Shown here piece after piece: positions 35,231 through 44,172 of a stretch of 64,000 nucleotides of DNA. How positions within the stretch are numbered: the stretch's first letter is position 1; each line of letters begins with the position of its first letter. Below the pieces are notes generated by a model that searched no databases, had not been told where the DNA came from, and worked only from the letters and a program-made list of their open reading frames with translations. The stretch is from Pseudomonas sp. St316 (GTDB lineage Bacteria > Pseudomonadota > Gammaproteobacteria > Pseudomonadales > Pseudomonadaceae): NCBI RefSeq assembly GCF_018325905.1, contig NZ_AP021901.1:1798001-1862000 (forward strand), read 5' to 3'. A program made the position numbers and the translations under genes.

Positions 35231-36829
35231 TTAGGCAGACAGGAAACCAGCAGGCCAATTCATCAGATAACCTTCGTCGTCAAAACCTGACATTGTTATC
35301 TCGGTGCAGTCATTTTTATTTTTTTCAAAGAGCGCGATGCTGATGTCGGAATCTTCTATTACTCCACGTCTGATGCTTTCTCCTATAGCTTCAATCATTT
35401 GACTGCTATGGGTTTCTATAACGATTCTAAAACCAAAATTTGTAGCTAAGCTAACTACCTTCGCTATGGCTAGGCCGAATCGATATTGGAGAGCAGGGTG
35501 CAGGTGGAGCTCAGGTTGTTCAATCACAAGGGTTCGAGAGTTTGCATCGGTGAAGCCTAGGTGCCGTCTTGGCACTGCTCCCACCGTTTCTAGCCATATG
35601 GATACAATGACTGGCAATATTTGAGAATAGCCAAAACCCATATCGCTTATGTTATGAAATTTTGCGTCATGCTCTTCTTTTATTTTTAATTCATAATGTA
35701 GGCCGGACGCTTCAAGTTCCAATTCAAAGCCGAAATTATCAGAAATCCATTTGCTCAGATTTTTCTTCATTCGAGCGTCTAACGAATTAATCACCATCGG
35801 GAGATTTTCTCCTTTGTGATCAACTTCCCCAATTTCGAGATCTTGATGTCTATAAAATCTCTCAGCGGACGCACGAACTGGACCTAAATATCTGACTCCG
35901 CTGAATAGTCCTTTAAAGGATTTATCTGCGGCGGTTAGGATTCTAGGAAAGTTGCGAATTATTAGATAGAAGAAAACTGTTTCTGGGATTTCGTTAGGTA
36001 GTTCTTTCAAATGCATGTGAAATTTTTTATCGGCGGGGAATATTTTAGTCAGTTCCCTTCCAAGTTTTCTTATTTCTACTAGCTTAATTTGTTCGAGCTT
36101 TTGCGAGAGAGATTTTGTTGTAGAAGTGTATTTTTTTAGATAGCTTAAAAGCGCTTGTTGGGCACCTTTTTTAATGGTTTCTTCGTCCAGCTGTTTCACC
36201 ATATTGCCTTGTGCATCGGTGGAATCTTTTATTCCGTATATGTTTGTTGGGAGAATACTGCCTTTTGATGTTATATATAAATTAGAAAATGCCAGCTGGT
36301 TAAGTTGTTTTTTTTCAGAGTCTTGGCTGTATTGTGTACATACCATGTCCTGAACCTGTCCCGCGCAATAGTTTACAACGATCTCAGTATTGTTGATTGT
36401 TATTACAGAGTTAGATTGAACCTGTTTGTCTGTTCTAAGATCGAGTCCTATCGAGATGTCCGTATTAACTTGTAAGGTCTCTTTTGTGAGTGATGTAAGT
36501 GCGTTGAAGAATTGTGATTCATACAAGTATTTGTCAGAATAATTTGTTTCAATGTCAAGCTCGCAGTTGAAATCAAAATAGATCTTGGTGGAGCCGTCGT
36601 GGACTGCCGTAGTTAAATCTCCAAAGTCTACATAAGATCCATACCACAATATCGGTGATCTAGTGTTTGATTCTACAGATTGGCGGAGTAGAGGATATGT
36701 TCGTAAAAACGTACTTTTTCCACAACTGTTTCGACCAACAAAAATATTGATTTTTTTTATCGGGATCAGTTGGGTTTCTGCGCCGAAGCTTCTAAGATTT
36801 CGAACGCCGAAGGAGTTGACGTGGCTCAA
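35231..36829 (-). CDS. OLD/RecF-like ABC ATPase, first gene of the module (candidate defence sensor)
   Basis: AAA/ABC-type ATPase of 532 residues. Walker A is GRNSCGKST (32-40), the signature-like MGFGYSQILP is near 396, Walker B LVIEQPELHLHP near 435-446, and the switch histidine ETHSS near 471. The middle is helical, without zinc hook or long coiled coil. The start is a TTG (36829), the only one that keeps the first strand (MSHVNSFGVRNLRSFG); AGG is nine bases upstream. Related ATPases pair with nucleases in anti-phage systems (PARIS, Septu, AbiL, OLD retrons), but this pair does not match one that I can name. Confidence 0.75.
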   Translation of the reverse strand: MSHVNSFGVRNLRSFGAETQLIPIKKINIFVGRNSCGKSTFLRTYPLLRQSVESNTRSPILWYGSYVDFGDLTTAVHDGSTKIYFDFNCELDIETNYSDKYLYESQFFNALTSLTKETLQVNTDISIGLDLRTDKQVQSNSVITINNTEIVVNYCAGQVQDMVCTQYSQDSEKKQLNQLAFSNLYITSKGSILPTNIYGIKDSTDAQGNMVKQLDEETIKKGAQQALLSYLKKYTSTTKSLSQKLEQIKLVEIRKLGRELTKIFPADKKFHMHLKELPNEIPETVFFYLIIRNFPRILTAADKSFKGLFSGVRYLGPVRASAERFYRHQDLEIGEVDHKGENLPMVINSLDARMKKNLSKWISDNFGFELELEASGLHYELKIKEEHDAKFHNISDMGFGYSQILPVIVSIWLETVGAVPRRHLGFTDANSRTLVIEQPELHLHPALQYRFGLAIAKVVSLATNFGFRIVIETHSSQMIEAIGESIRRGVIEDSDISIALFEKNKNDCTEITMSGFDDEGYLMNWPAGFLSA

Positions 36830-37153
36830 GGTTTATGACCTGTATTGACAGATGAATAACGATTATATTAAGGTTTTGACTTAGTTGTATATTTAACTAG
36901 TCATACATGGCTTTCGAACTCTTTCGAGATGTATAACCTATCGAGTCTCTATAAAATTTCGGTCTATACATTTTCAATATTCAATCCTTTGAACGGTTAG
37001 AAATGTCCAGCCTATTCGAAGCCAGACGATACCTGAATATCATTCACAAAGCTTGGCCGAGTCAAGGCCAATGCCCCCAAGCCAGAATATCAAGCATAAG
37101 GGCCCCTATCGGTAGGAGAGGCGATAGTCAGTTCCCGCCCTGTTCACTGAAAC
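36830..37153. other. AT-rich promoter region of the ATPase module
   Basis: About 320 bases without a gene. On the minus strand TATAAT (36867-36862) lies 33 bases before the TTG start and is a likely -10 element; a good -35 is not seen 16-18 bases further up. The AT-rich composition ends near 37030, which marks the right border of the cargo. Confidence 0.4.
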
Positions 37154-37369
37154 CTAGCCAAGACCTTTACTCTTAAGCCGTGCCAAGCCTTGTTTGATAT
37201 GGCCTGCATTTTCGCCAATCTCCTCGAGTGCCCCACGAACATTATTGCCTACAACCGAGCAGCCTTGCTGCTCCACCCACAACGTAAGGTCCATTACGGC
37301 AGCCTCCAAGGCTAGCTGATTGTGATAGATCCTATCCAGCACATCCGGCAGCGAGTAGCTCCCTGACAT
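37154..37369 (-). CDS. Small conserved ICE protein
   Basis: Protein of 71 residues, mostly helical (LPDVLDRIYHNQLALEAAVM and NVRGALEEIGENAGHIKQGL). It has a strong ribosome site, AGGGGGTGATCA before the ATG. I recall similar short proteins near the relaxase gene of Pseudomonas islands, but no function is known. Core-like composition contrasts with the AT-rich module to its left. Confidence 0.65.
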   Translation of the reverse strand: MSGSYSLPDVLDRIYHNQLALEAAVMDLTLWVEQQGCSVVGNNVRGALEEIGENAGHIKQGLARLKSKGLG

Positions 37370-37779
37370 TGATCACCCCCTTTTTCAGAAAACTCAAGCA
37401 TAGCAACGGCAGTGCCGGTAAGAGAAACCACAAAGCGATAGCTTAAAATCTGCTATGGAGCAGTCAGAAGCGTAGCCCGATTAAATCCGGTAGACGAATG
37501 TTTAGATAGGATCAAAAGGCAAAAAAATCGAACTCCGTCGTGGAGCCGCTACAGCCGGCGAAAAGGGCAGGGCCTAAATGTGGTGAAAGATGATGGTACG
37601 AAAGTGGTACGGGGTTTTTTATGATGCTCTACAGGGCTCGTATTACAAGGCCTGTAGAGTTAGCAGTTCCAATCCATCATTGGACGCAAAGCCCGCTAGG
37701 ACGGATAATGGGGCGATCAAGCAGCGAGGGTTCTCCAGGGGCCAACTCTGCGTTTCGAACCCATCAATGGGCAGGATGT
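37370..37779. other. Intergenic next to the relaxase, candidate transfer-origin region
   Basis: About 410 bases with no trusted gene. It contains the inverted repeat CTCTACAGG (37627-37635) and CCTGTAGAG (37651-37659) with a 15-base loop, a T run before it (GGGGTTTTTT) and direct GGTAC repeats (about 37593-37608). Noncoding DNA with inverted repeats near a relaxase gene is where an oriT may lie. Confidence 0.35.
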
Positions 37780-39504
37780 TCAGTTTTTTTCGATTTTAAG
37801 GAAGGGATTGTCGGGCGGAATTAATTCAAAAAGTAGCTTCGGTTCCTCAATCAGATATCCCTTGAGGACGGTTTTCTTCCTTGGACCTTGCACGTGGCAT
37901 GTCCAGATGTTTAGACCATTGTCTCGCTTCCTATGAACCCTCAGCTTCTCGAACTGCTTTTGCACCCAGCGCCATGCCTCAATCTCCTGATCTGAACCCT
38001 GCGAAACGCCTGGAAACTCCTGCGCATAGCGTTGGAAGAGACCAGGCGTGACCAGAAATACGCTGCCATCCACCGTGTGGATTTTGGCCTTGCTGTCGTT
38101 GATGATCAGTTTGTGGCTCAGAATGCCTTCCTTGACCCAATTCAGGAATGCCTGGCCTGGGTTATCCGATTGAAGCGTTGAAATTTCGATAGCACTTTCT
38201 GGCAGTGCGTCACTGGCCTCAGGCTTTTCCAACTCGAACATGTCCAGCAGCGTGCCGAGGTAATCGCCATCCTTTAGTACCATGGGATCCGGCTGCGGTT
38301 GGCTTTGAGCTGATCCTGCACTGGCTGTCTCAGGCGCTGGTGTTGGTATCTGGGTGTCAGTTGAGTGGTCATGGGCTGCAATGCTCACCGTTCCGCTGAA
38401 AGCCTCGGGCCGGTCTTCGTTCCCCCAAATCAGCGCCGGTTGAAGGCGCAGAAAGGTGAAACTCTGCTGCCAATTTCCCTGTGCCACAAGCGCGGTCCAG
38501 ATGGCTTTGCCTTCCGGTGTGGACTCCACCAATCCATGCGATTGCAGCTCGTCAAACACCGCGAGATTGGACGAGGGAATGCCCTCAATCGATTGCGACA
38601 GCAGATAGGCTCGTAGCCTGTCCGTGACCGTCTTACTGACGAGCCAGAGTGCGTCCTGGGTCAGCCATCCCGCGGCACCTGGCTGGTTGAGTTTCAGTTC
38701 GTGCTGAACCAGATGACGCAGTCCGCTGATTAAGTGATGTTGCAGCGAATGAGTCGGTGCCTGCAGTGCCTTGCTCGGATTACCACCGATATTCTGCGCA
38801 GTAGAAACGCGGTCGGCCTGCATCACCAACTCACCGAGCACGCCGGCACGTTCGTACTGGCCCGCCAGGACATAAAGCAGACTGGCCCAGAGCGATGGAA
38901 ATCCACTGAGCCAATCGAGGATTGTGCGGTCGAGAATTCGGGTGTAGAGCAATCCTGCAGCCGCGCCGTGCAGGTGGTAGTCACGACCCTTGATATAACG
39001 GAAACGGTAGGGCTGATCCAGGGATCCCTGCCAAGGATGCCAGACACGGCCATCTTGGCGCTCAACCAGCAGGTCCACGGCGATCTTGCCGATGTCATGG
39101 AGCAACGCGCCATAGGCGATGCCAGCGGACCAAGCGTCAGTCTGGGCGGCTTGGTCTTCAGGTGCGGCGCCGGTGGGAAGCAGATACGACTGACGTAATT
39201 TCAAACTACAAGCGACCAGTTCCAACCCATGGTCTAGCATGCCGCCAAGATAAGCATGGTGGTGCGTCTCGCTGGCTGGAAGCTGCTGGACCAGCTCGGC
39301 GTATCGATGGATCGGATTTAAATAGAGCTGGCTGAATTGCGGATGGGAGAGGGCGGTGTACTGCCAAATGCGATCAAGCAATTGGCGGCGATGCTCGGCT
39401 GCTAACAAGCTCTGGGACGATTCGATGAACCGGTACCCATCGGCGACGTTTACGGTTGGTGGCGGAGGAGGCTTTTGCCTTTTGTGCCGAAACAGACTGA
39501 GCAT
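37780..39504 (-). CDS. traI: MOBH relaxase TraI (ICE relaxase, PFGI-1 class)
   Basis: Relaxase of 574 residues that nicks the transfer origin and pilots the strand. The N-terminal TraI_2 domain holds the histidine motif ETHHHAYLGGMLDHGLEL and the HD-type metal site LLHDIGK. A linker rich in Pro, Gln and Ser separates this from a C-terminal winged-helix domain (LNWVKEGILSHKLIIND). The ATG 39504 fits the family start MLSLFRHK and has AGGA five bases before it; the ATG directly upstream is too close. It is monocistronic here, reading toward the small ICE gene. Confidence 0.9.
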   Translation of the reverse strand: MLSLFRHKRQKPPPPPTVNVADGYRFIESSQSLLAAEHRRQLLDRIWQYTALSHPQFSQLYLNPIHRYAELVQQLPASETHHHAYLGGMLDHGLELVACSLKLRQSYLLPTGAAPEDQAAQTDAWSAGIAYGALLHDIGKIAVDLLVERQDGRVWHPWQGSLDQPYRFRYIKGRDYHLHGAAAGLLYTRILDRTILDWLSGFPSLWASLLYVLAGQYERAGVLGELVMQADRVSTAQNIGGNPSKALQAPTHSLQHHLISGLRHLVQHELKLNQPGAAGWLTQDALWLVSKTVTDRLRAYLLSQSIEGIPSSNLAVFDELQSHGLVESTPEGKAIWTALVAQGNWQQSFTFLRLQPALIWGNEDRPEAFSGTVSIAAHDHSTDTQIPTPAPETASAGSAQSQPQPDPMVLKDGDYLGTLLDMFELEKPEASDALPESAIEISTLQSDNPGQAFLNWVKEGILSHKLIINDSKAKIHTVDGSVFLVTPGLFQRYAQEFPGVSQGSDQEIEAWRWVQKQFEKLRVHRKRDNGLNIWTCHVQGPRKKTVLKGYLIEEPKLLFELIPPDNPFLKIEKN

Positions 39505-39735
39505 CATGGTCCTCCCGGGAACTGGCAGAGTCAGTGGCCTTTTAGCCTTTTCGGATAGGGCTCTTACCCTTGACTCCCCATTCCCTTCCAATCCTTACCG
39601 GCCCTTTTGACGCGTTTCCCTTTGTGCGGCAATCGGAATATTGATTTGTCCTGGTGCCGTTTTGTTGGATGCGCATGCTGGTACGAAAAAGGAAAGTGTC
39701 GGTACACTGCGGTGCGAATTTTATCGGGTCTTGCC

Positions 39736-39930
39736 ATGAACCTCACGGACGCAACGCTCATACTGCTGCTCGCGGCACGTATCCATGGAACAGACGAAGC
39801 CGTCAGGGCCTCGGCGAAGAGCGTGGTCAAGAAGCTACCGCGCAGCAAACGTGATCTGATCTACAAGGTGATCGATAGCCGAAGTCCACTTGAGCTGGTG
39901 GATTACCTGGCTGAGAATCTGGATACGTAA
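39736..39930 (+). CDS. Small conserved ICE protein, divergent from traI
   Basis: Protein of 64 residues, helical and soluble (LTDATLILLLAARIHGTDEA, then DLIYKVIDSRSPLELVDYL). The start at ATG 39736 is weakly supported (no strong ribosome site). Divergent from traI across about 230 bases, which must hold both promoters. I recall short proteins of this type in G-type ICEs; function unknown. Confidence 0.55.
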   Translation: MNLTDATLILLLAARIHGTDEAVRASAKSVVKKLPRSKRDLIYKVIDSRSPLELVDYLAENLDT

Positions 39931-40011
39931 CGGCGAACTGGGGTTACGGGATTACCTCATGTTCTTTGCGTCAGAACTCCGCACTGTGGGGATTTTTCTG
40001 GGCATAGAAAA

Positions 40012-40035
40012 AGGGTCCAACTCGTGTTGGACCCT
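40012..40035 (-). terminator. Rho-independent terminator of the ArdC-like gene
   Basis: AGGGTCCAAC, loop, GTTGGACCCT; read on the minus strand it is followed by TTTTT. It is 30 bases beyond the stop of the antirestriction gene. Confidence 0.85.
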
Positions 40036-40064
40036 ATGAAGCGTTTGCAGCGGTGAGGTGACGA

Positions 40065-41027
40065 TCAAGCTCCATCTTTCATGCATCGCGAGTCATCCAT
40101 TACCGTCTGCTTCCGTTGCTGCTCCAGGTTGAGCACATACTCCGAAGCGCATCGGGCCTGGCCACTGGCGCGGAAAATCGCGCGGTTGTCAGCCTTGAGC
40201 AGGCCGAGCCAGGAGTCGATATAGCCCTCGTGCCGAAGCTCTCCCCGTATACCGGCGTAGGCACATAAAAAAGCGGCGCCCATTTCGGCGATCAACTCTT
40301 CAAATGCATAGCCTGGCGAGCCAAATGGACACGGAGAGGTCACGCCTTCGCGCTGCAATCGAGAGTGATGTCCGGTCCAGTGCGTCAGCTCGTGAAGTGC
40401 AGTGGCGTAGTATCCACCTTGATCGTGGAATTGCGATTTTGTCGGCAGTTGGATGAGATCCCTGATCGGGTGGTAAAAGGCTTCGTCGGCAAATCGATGA
40501 ATGATATTTGCGCCCGAACTTAGCAACAAACTTTCCGCAGCAGCGTTGGGGAAGAAGGGATCGCTCGGTTCCGTCTGGAGCAAAGTTTCGTTGTGCGTTT
40601 CGAGCCCCTCCGTTTGCTCGATGTTGAACAGAAAGTGCGTCCTGAGAATGCCAAAGTGAGCGACCTTGGGCTGACCGTTTTCATCAAGTACGGGGTGGCC
40701 TGATTCGGTCTGTTCCTCGCGCTCCATCGGCTTGTAGAGCACTGCCAGAATGCTGTGCTCACCCTTACGGATGTGTCCGCCGGCTTTTTTGGCTTGGTTG
40801 AAGGTCAGCCAGCGATCTTGAGTGAACCCCTGCAACCTGGCCTCGGCCCAGAGCAACGGTAAATTAATGCCTGAATAGGGACGCTGCGTGATGGCGTTAA
40901 TGGGATAGGGTTGGTGATGACCGACGTCAGTTGAACCACTTGAGGACCAGGGCCTGATCCAGGGGATTACGCCTTGGTCTAACGCGGCAACGATTTTGTT
41001 AGTCACGTCTTGGTAGATATTACGCAT
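40065..41027 (-). CDS. ArdC-like antirestriction protein with zincin domain
   Basis: Protein of 320 residues. The N-terminal part (about 1-135) is the ArdC single-stranded-DNA-binding domain (IYQDVTNKIVAALDQG, PWIRPW, YSGINLPLLW). The C-terminal part is a zincin metallopeptidase-like domain with H212-E213-H216 in LHELTHWTGH and a further Glu in EELIAEMGA. ArdC proteins protect incoming DNA from restriction in the recipient. Start after GAGGAAAATGCC. Own terminator downstream. Confidence 0.88.
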   Translation of the reverse strand: MRNIYQDVTNKIVAALDQGVIPWIRPWSSSGSTDVGHHQPYPINAITQRPYSGINLPLLWAEARLQGFTQDRWLTFNQAKKAGGHIRKGEHSILAVLYKPMEREEQTESGHPVLDENGQPKVAHFGILRTHFLFNIEQTEGLETHNETLLQTEPSDPFFPNAAAESLLLSSGANIIHRFADEAFYHPIRDLIQLPTKSQFHDQGGYYATALHELTHWTGHHSRLQREGVTSPCPFGSPGYAFEELIAEMGAAFLCAYAGIRGELRHEGYIDSWLGLLKADNRAIFRASGQARCASEYVLNLEQQRKQTVMDDSRCMKDGA

Positions 41028-41140
41028 GGCATTTTCCTCGAGAGAAAACGGAGGAACGCCTTGCCCGTCGGGGAGGGGTTCCCCGGTGGGTGTTGGGTTG
41101 GATTGATGCAGGACTGCGCGCAGTCTGAGTGTGTATGCGT

Positions 41141-41470
41141 TCAGCGTTGCTGCTCTCCCGCAAGCGCTATCAATAAGGCGTCAGGCTGCTCCGGTGCCTG
41201 AAGCAGGCTGAGGCTCAGTTGCAGCAACGGTTCATGGTTTGCGTCACGTGTTGAGCCAATTTTGGCTACCTCGAACACCACGTAGGGCGCGTTTGGATCG
41301 GCCAAGTGAGCTTTGAAGGCTGCGCGTACCACGTTGCTCAGCCTATCGAATTGCAGTTTTTCAGGATGATTTGAACCGTCGAGCAGTACTGCGCGTTGCC
41401 ACGCGTCTGGAGTGAACACAACGGGCAAGTGCAGATTGTTCAGTGCTTCGGGTGTGAGTGAGTCGGACAT
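41141..41470 (-). CDS. Conserved ICE protein of unknown function
   Basis: Soluble acidic protein of 109 residues. The start ATG 41470 follows CGGAGG at good spacing. No motif that I can assign; alpha/beta pattern with a hydrophobic strand PYVVFEVAKIG. It lies 113 bases upstream of the ArdC-like gene in the same direction and may share its transcript. Probably an accessory protein of the element. Confidence 0.55.
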   Translation of the reverse strand: MSDSLTPEALNNLHLPVVFTPDAWQRAVLLDGSNHPEKLQFDRLSNVVRAAFKAHLADPNAPYVVFEVAKIGSTRDANHEPLLQLSLSLLQAPEQPDALLIALAGEQQR

Positions 41471-41918
41471 GGTATGCCTCCGTTGATAGCGCGAAGAAAC
41501 CTGTCCCATAGGGGAAAGAATTCCCCGCGGTGGGTTGAAGAAAAATAAGAGGGGTTAGGACGAGCCGAGCTTGAAAGACGCTCGGGAGAGCAGTAGGCGT
41601 TCATCACCGTGAAACGTGACCGTGCGAGCCACCGAACGCTAATCGCACTTGGGGGAACCATCACTGGAGTGACGTAGCCTCAAAGACTCTGGCTACCTGG
41701 GAAGGTGCTGTCGATAACAGCGATCCGTATCCTCTATGTAGCTGGATGATTTGGATGGGTCAACGGCCTTAGAGGCGCTGTTGTACGAGGTGCGTCTTCT
41801 GTCTTCCAGTGAAGAGTTTTCGACCGAATAAGCTGATAAACGGTTAAGCATGGGCGGTTTTCAGTAGTAGGCTGTAATCTCGATTTCCACAGGAGTACGC
41901 TCAGAAGAGGGCGCAATC
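41471..41918. other. Intergenic, no recognised gene
   Basis: About 450 bases between divergent genes. A short inverted repeat GTAGCC (41674-41679) and GGCTAC (41691-41696) is visible. No frame with similarity was found. It must contain the promoters of both neighbours. Confidence 0.45.
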
Positions 41919-42284
41919 ATGCCGGCTCAGCAGCCACTTCAAATCTCCCGCACACACCGCTGGGCATATGCATGCGGTATGTTCGCCAAACGTGGTTATC
42001 GCAGCTTGAAAGGGTTTGAGTCTCGTGTGGCCAAGCGTGCAGTGACGGCAGGTTTGCCTGCGGGTAATTTACTCATTCGCGGGATCTTTCTGCTTGCCCA
42101 GGTGGCCCTGTTCGGTGCACTTCTTTTTGTTAGCTTTTGGTTGTTTCTGCTGGTGTGCACATTCGTCGCATTAGCGGCTATCTCAGTTCAAGATTCAGAC
42201 ACTCCAGATATTGATGATATCAATGATCCAATTCACAGAGCGTCTTGGCCTGAGCGGTACGATAAATGGGGTTCACTGAAGTAA
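41919..42284 (+). CDS. DUF3742 family membrane protein
   Basis: Protein of 121 residues. A basic N-terminal region (KRGYRSLKGFESRVAKRAV) is followed by two close membrane segments (about 52-88). The pattern fits DUF3742, found in the conjugation regions of PAGI-2/ICEclc-type elements. AGAGG precedes the ATG. It converges on the TraG-like gene with 9 bases between stops, an orientation opposite to the rest of the cluster. Role in transfer is inferred from location. Confidence 0.65.
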   Translation: MPAQQPLQISRTHRWAYACGMFAKRGYRSLKGFESRVAKRAVTAGLPAGNLLIRGIFLLAQVALFGALLFVSFWLFLLVCTFVALAAISVQDSDTPDIDDINDPIHRASWPERYDKWGSLK

Positions 42285-42293
42285 CCTCCCTGG

Positions 42294-43850
42294 TTATTTT
42301 GAGCCCGATTTACCTGAAACTATTCTTGCTCCGCTCATCAACTGAGAGGTCCCGTTAGAACTCGCTGTCTGCGCAGCCTGGGTTCCCCGGCTGAGCATTC
42401 CTTCTACACCTGAACCTACGCTATACCCAGCCCAGCTCATTGCGGCTAGAAAGACCATCGGCAGTACGATGAACATCGCCCCCATCACATACTCAATCAC
42501 TTGTGCCGTGACGGTTCCATCCATAAAACCGGATGTCGGCAGCGACAACAGCACCTGATTGGACGCCGAGACTTGGTTGTACAAGGTATCGAGCATGCTG
42601 GAGTCGACCCAGCGGGCCAACTCCCACCAGAAGGTCAGCATGTGCAGCGTGAACAGCGCGAACGTCGCCGTCATGACGGTCTTCAATTGGTAGGTACTGA
42701 CCAGAAGGATCAGCGGCAAGCTGATGATGACACCCATGATCAGGAAAGCCTGCACCATCGGCAGGGCAGCGCGTAGTGCATTTATTGCCGGGAAGTTGCT
42801 GAACGAGCCAAGGGCCAGCCCAGTGTTGGTGGCCAGGTTATTGAGCCCCTGATTGATCGACCCACCGCGAGCACTGGAGCCATAGTCCTGGAACACCTGT
42901 CCGGGCGACATGGACATCGATTGTTGGCGCGGGCTGACCAGTTCGCGCAGTGTGGCATCCTCGATCTCGTTGCTTGAGCGACCAGTCAACCAGCCTTTCA
43001 GCTGAGTCAGCAGCGAAGGGTCAACTTGCTCGACCAATCGTGCTCGCAACCCGATACCGCTGTCACTCCACCATTGTTTGCAAGTGGGGTAGCCCGCGCC
43101 ATTCTCCAACCGTGGCAAGGTAATATCGCGGGTTTCATCATAGGGCCAGCTGACTCGTGGTGTCCGTGAGTGATCTGTGTCGTAGTAGCCCGGAGCGTCG
43201 AGAAAATAGCTTGAGCCGATCCAAGACGCATCATGACTTTGAGCCTTGTCCAGCTGTGGACGATTGGTGAAGAGCCGAGAGCGGGAATAGCCGTAACAGT
43301 CGCGAGTAAAATCGGCGACTTCCTGTAACAACACTTGGTTATCAATGCGCGAACTGTCGATCTCCATGCGCATCTGTCGGATGTCCGGTGCGCAGGGGAT
43401 GGAGGCGGTGGCCGCTGCGGTCACGCCTTTGCTCAAGGCGTGTACCAGAAACCACCAGATCGGTACGTTGGCGGAGCGTTCGCCGATAGTATTGAAGGTC
43501 GTCCCCCAGGCGGTTTCCGTCGGTTTGGCCACACTGATGCCGCAGCGCTGACTCGCCGCATCATCGAACGCCATAGACGCGAGGTTTAGCGGAAAGACCG
43601 GCGCACAGCCGAACAATACGACGATGTAGGCCAACCAAAGCCGGTTCTCGATTCGAGGTACCGAGAGCAATCCTTTGTTGCCTTCATCCGCGCCTTGCTG
43701 ACGGGCCGACAACCATTCTTGCAAGATGATTGCACCAAAGGGAGCTGCGAACAGGCCAGTATCGGACAGGACGTTCCAGATACCGTTGTTGATGATCCAT
43801 GCCAGCAGGGAGAGGTAAAACTCCAGGTAGCTGTTAGTGCTCATGAGCAT
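42294..43850 (-). CDS. traG: TraG-like conjugation protein (N-terminal TraG family)
   Basis: Inner-membrane protein of 518 residues with membrane segments near the start (LAWIINNGIWNVL, WLAYIVVLFGCAPVFPL) and several around 350-470. A periplasmic loop with paired cysteines lies between. This matches the TraG N-terminal family of F/SXT and G-type systems, which acts in pilus assembly and mating-pair stabilisation. ATG 43850 has GAGG at good spacing. Last gene of the minus-strand transfer cluster. Confidence 0.82.
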   Translation of the reverse strand: MLMSTNSYLEFYLSLLAWIINNGIWNVLSDTGLFAAPFGAIILQEWLSARQQGADEGNKGLLSVPRIENRLWLAYIVVLFGCAPVFPLNLASMAFDDAASQRCGISVAKPTETAWGTTFNTIGERSANVPIWWFLVHALSKGVTAAATASIPCAPDIRQMRMEIDSSRIDNQVLLQEVADFTRDCYGYSRSRLFTNRPQLDKAQSHDASWIGSSYFLDAPGYYDTDHSRTPRVSWPYDETRDITLPRLENGAGYPTCKQWWSDSGIGLRARLVEQVDPSLLTQLKGWLTGRSSNEIEDATLRELVSPRQQSMSMSPGQVFQDYGSSARGGSINQGLNNLATNTGLALGSFSNFPAINALRAALPMVQAFLIMGVIISLPLILLVSTYQLKTVMTATFALFTLHMLTFWWELARWVDSSMLDTLYNQVSASNQVLLSLPTSGFMDGTVTAQVIEYVMGAMFIVLPMVFLAAMSWAGYSVGSGVEGMLSRGTQAAQTASSNGTSQLMSGARIVSGKSGSK

Positions 43851-43860
43851 GGTGGTGACC

Positions 43861-44169
43861 TCACAATCGAGTGAGCTCGACGCAGGTAAAGAGCAAGAGC
43901 CCTAATGTCCCGGCGCGTTTCACGCGCAGTCGGTCCTGTGGTCGATGTCGGTAGCGCCTCAGCAGGTCCCACCAGAGTGCAAAGAGGACGCCGTAGAGCA
44001 GGACACGCCACCACCGCAGATAAGGCCGTATCGATTCCAAGGCTTGCTGCCAGCCCCCGAAACTGCCCAGCGCAGTGCAGCCGATCCAGGCGATCAGTGC
44101 GGCGGTCAGGATCATCCCTGCGGCGATCCCTAGACTGGAAAGCAAAGTGAATAGCAGTGAGCGTTTCAT
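43861..44169 (-). CDS. Small conserved membrane protein of the conjugation cluster
   Basis: Protein of 102 residues with two or three membrane segments (LLFTLLSSLGIAAGMILTAA; VLLYGVLFALWWDLL) and a basic loop. It sits between the TraH-like and TraG-like genes, starting 4 bases after one and ending 11 before the next. Function unknown; a structural part of the channel is plausible. Confidence 0.65.
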   Translation of the reverse strand: MKRSLLFTLLSSLGIAAGMILTAALIAWIGCTALGSFGGWQQALESIRPYLRWWRVLLYGVLFALWWDLLRRYRHRPQDRLRVKRAGTLGLLLFTCVELTRL

Positions 44170-44172
44170 GGC

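Noticed and set aside
36845..36869. TTGACA followed by TATATT on the plus strand as a promoter
   Set aside because: The spacing is only 13 bases and no gene follows on that strand for hundreds of bases.
37620..37770. tRNA-like stretches (TTCCAATCC, TTCGAACCC) near the relaxase
   Set aside because: No cloverleaf with matching acceptor and anticodon stems can be formed.
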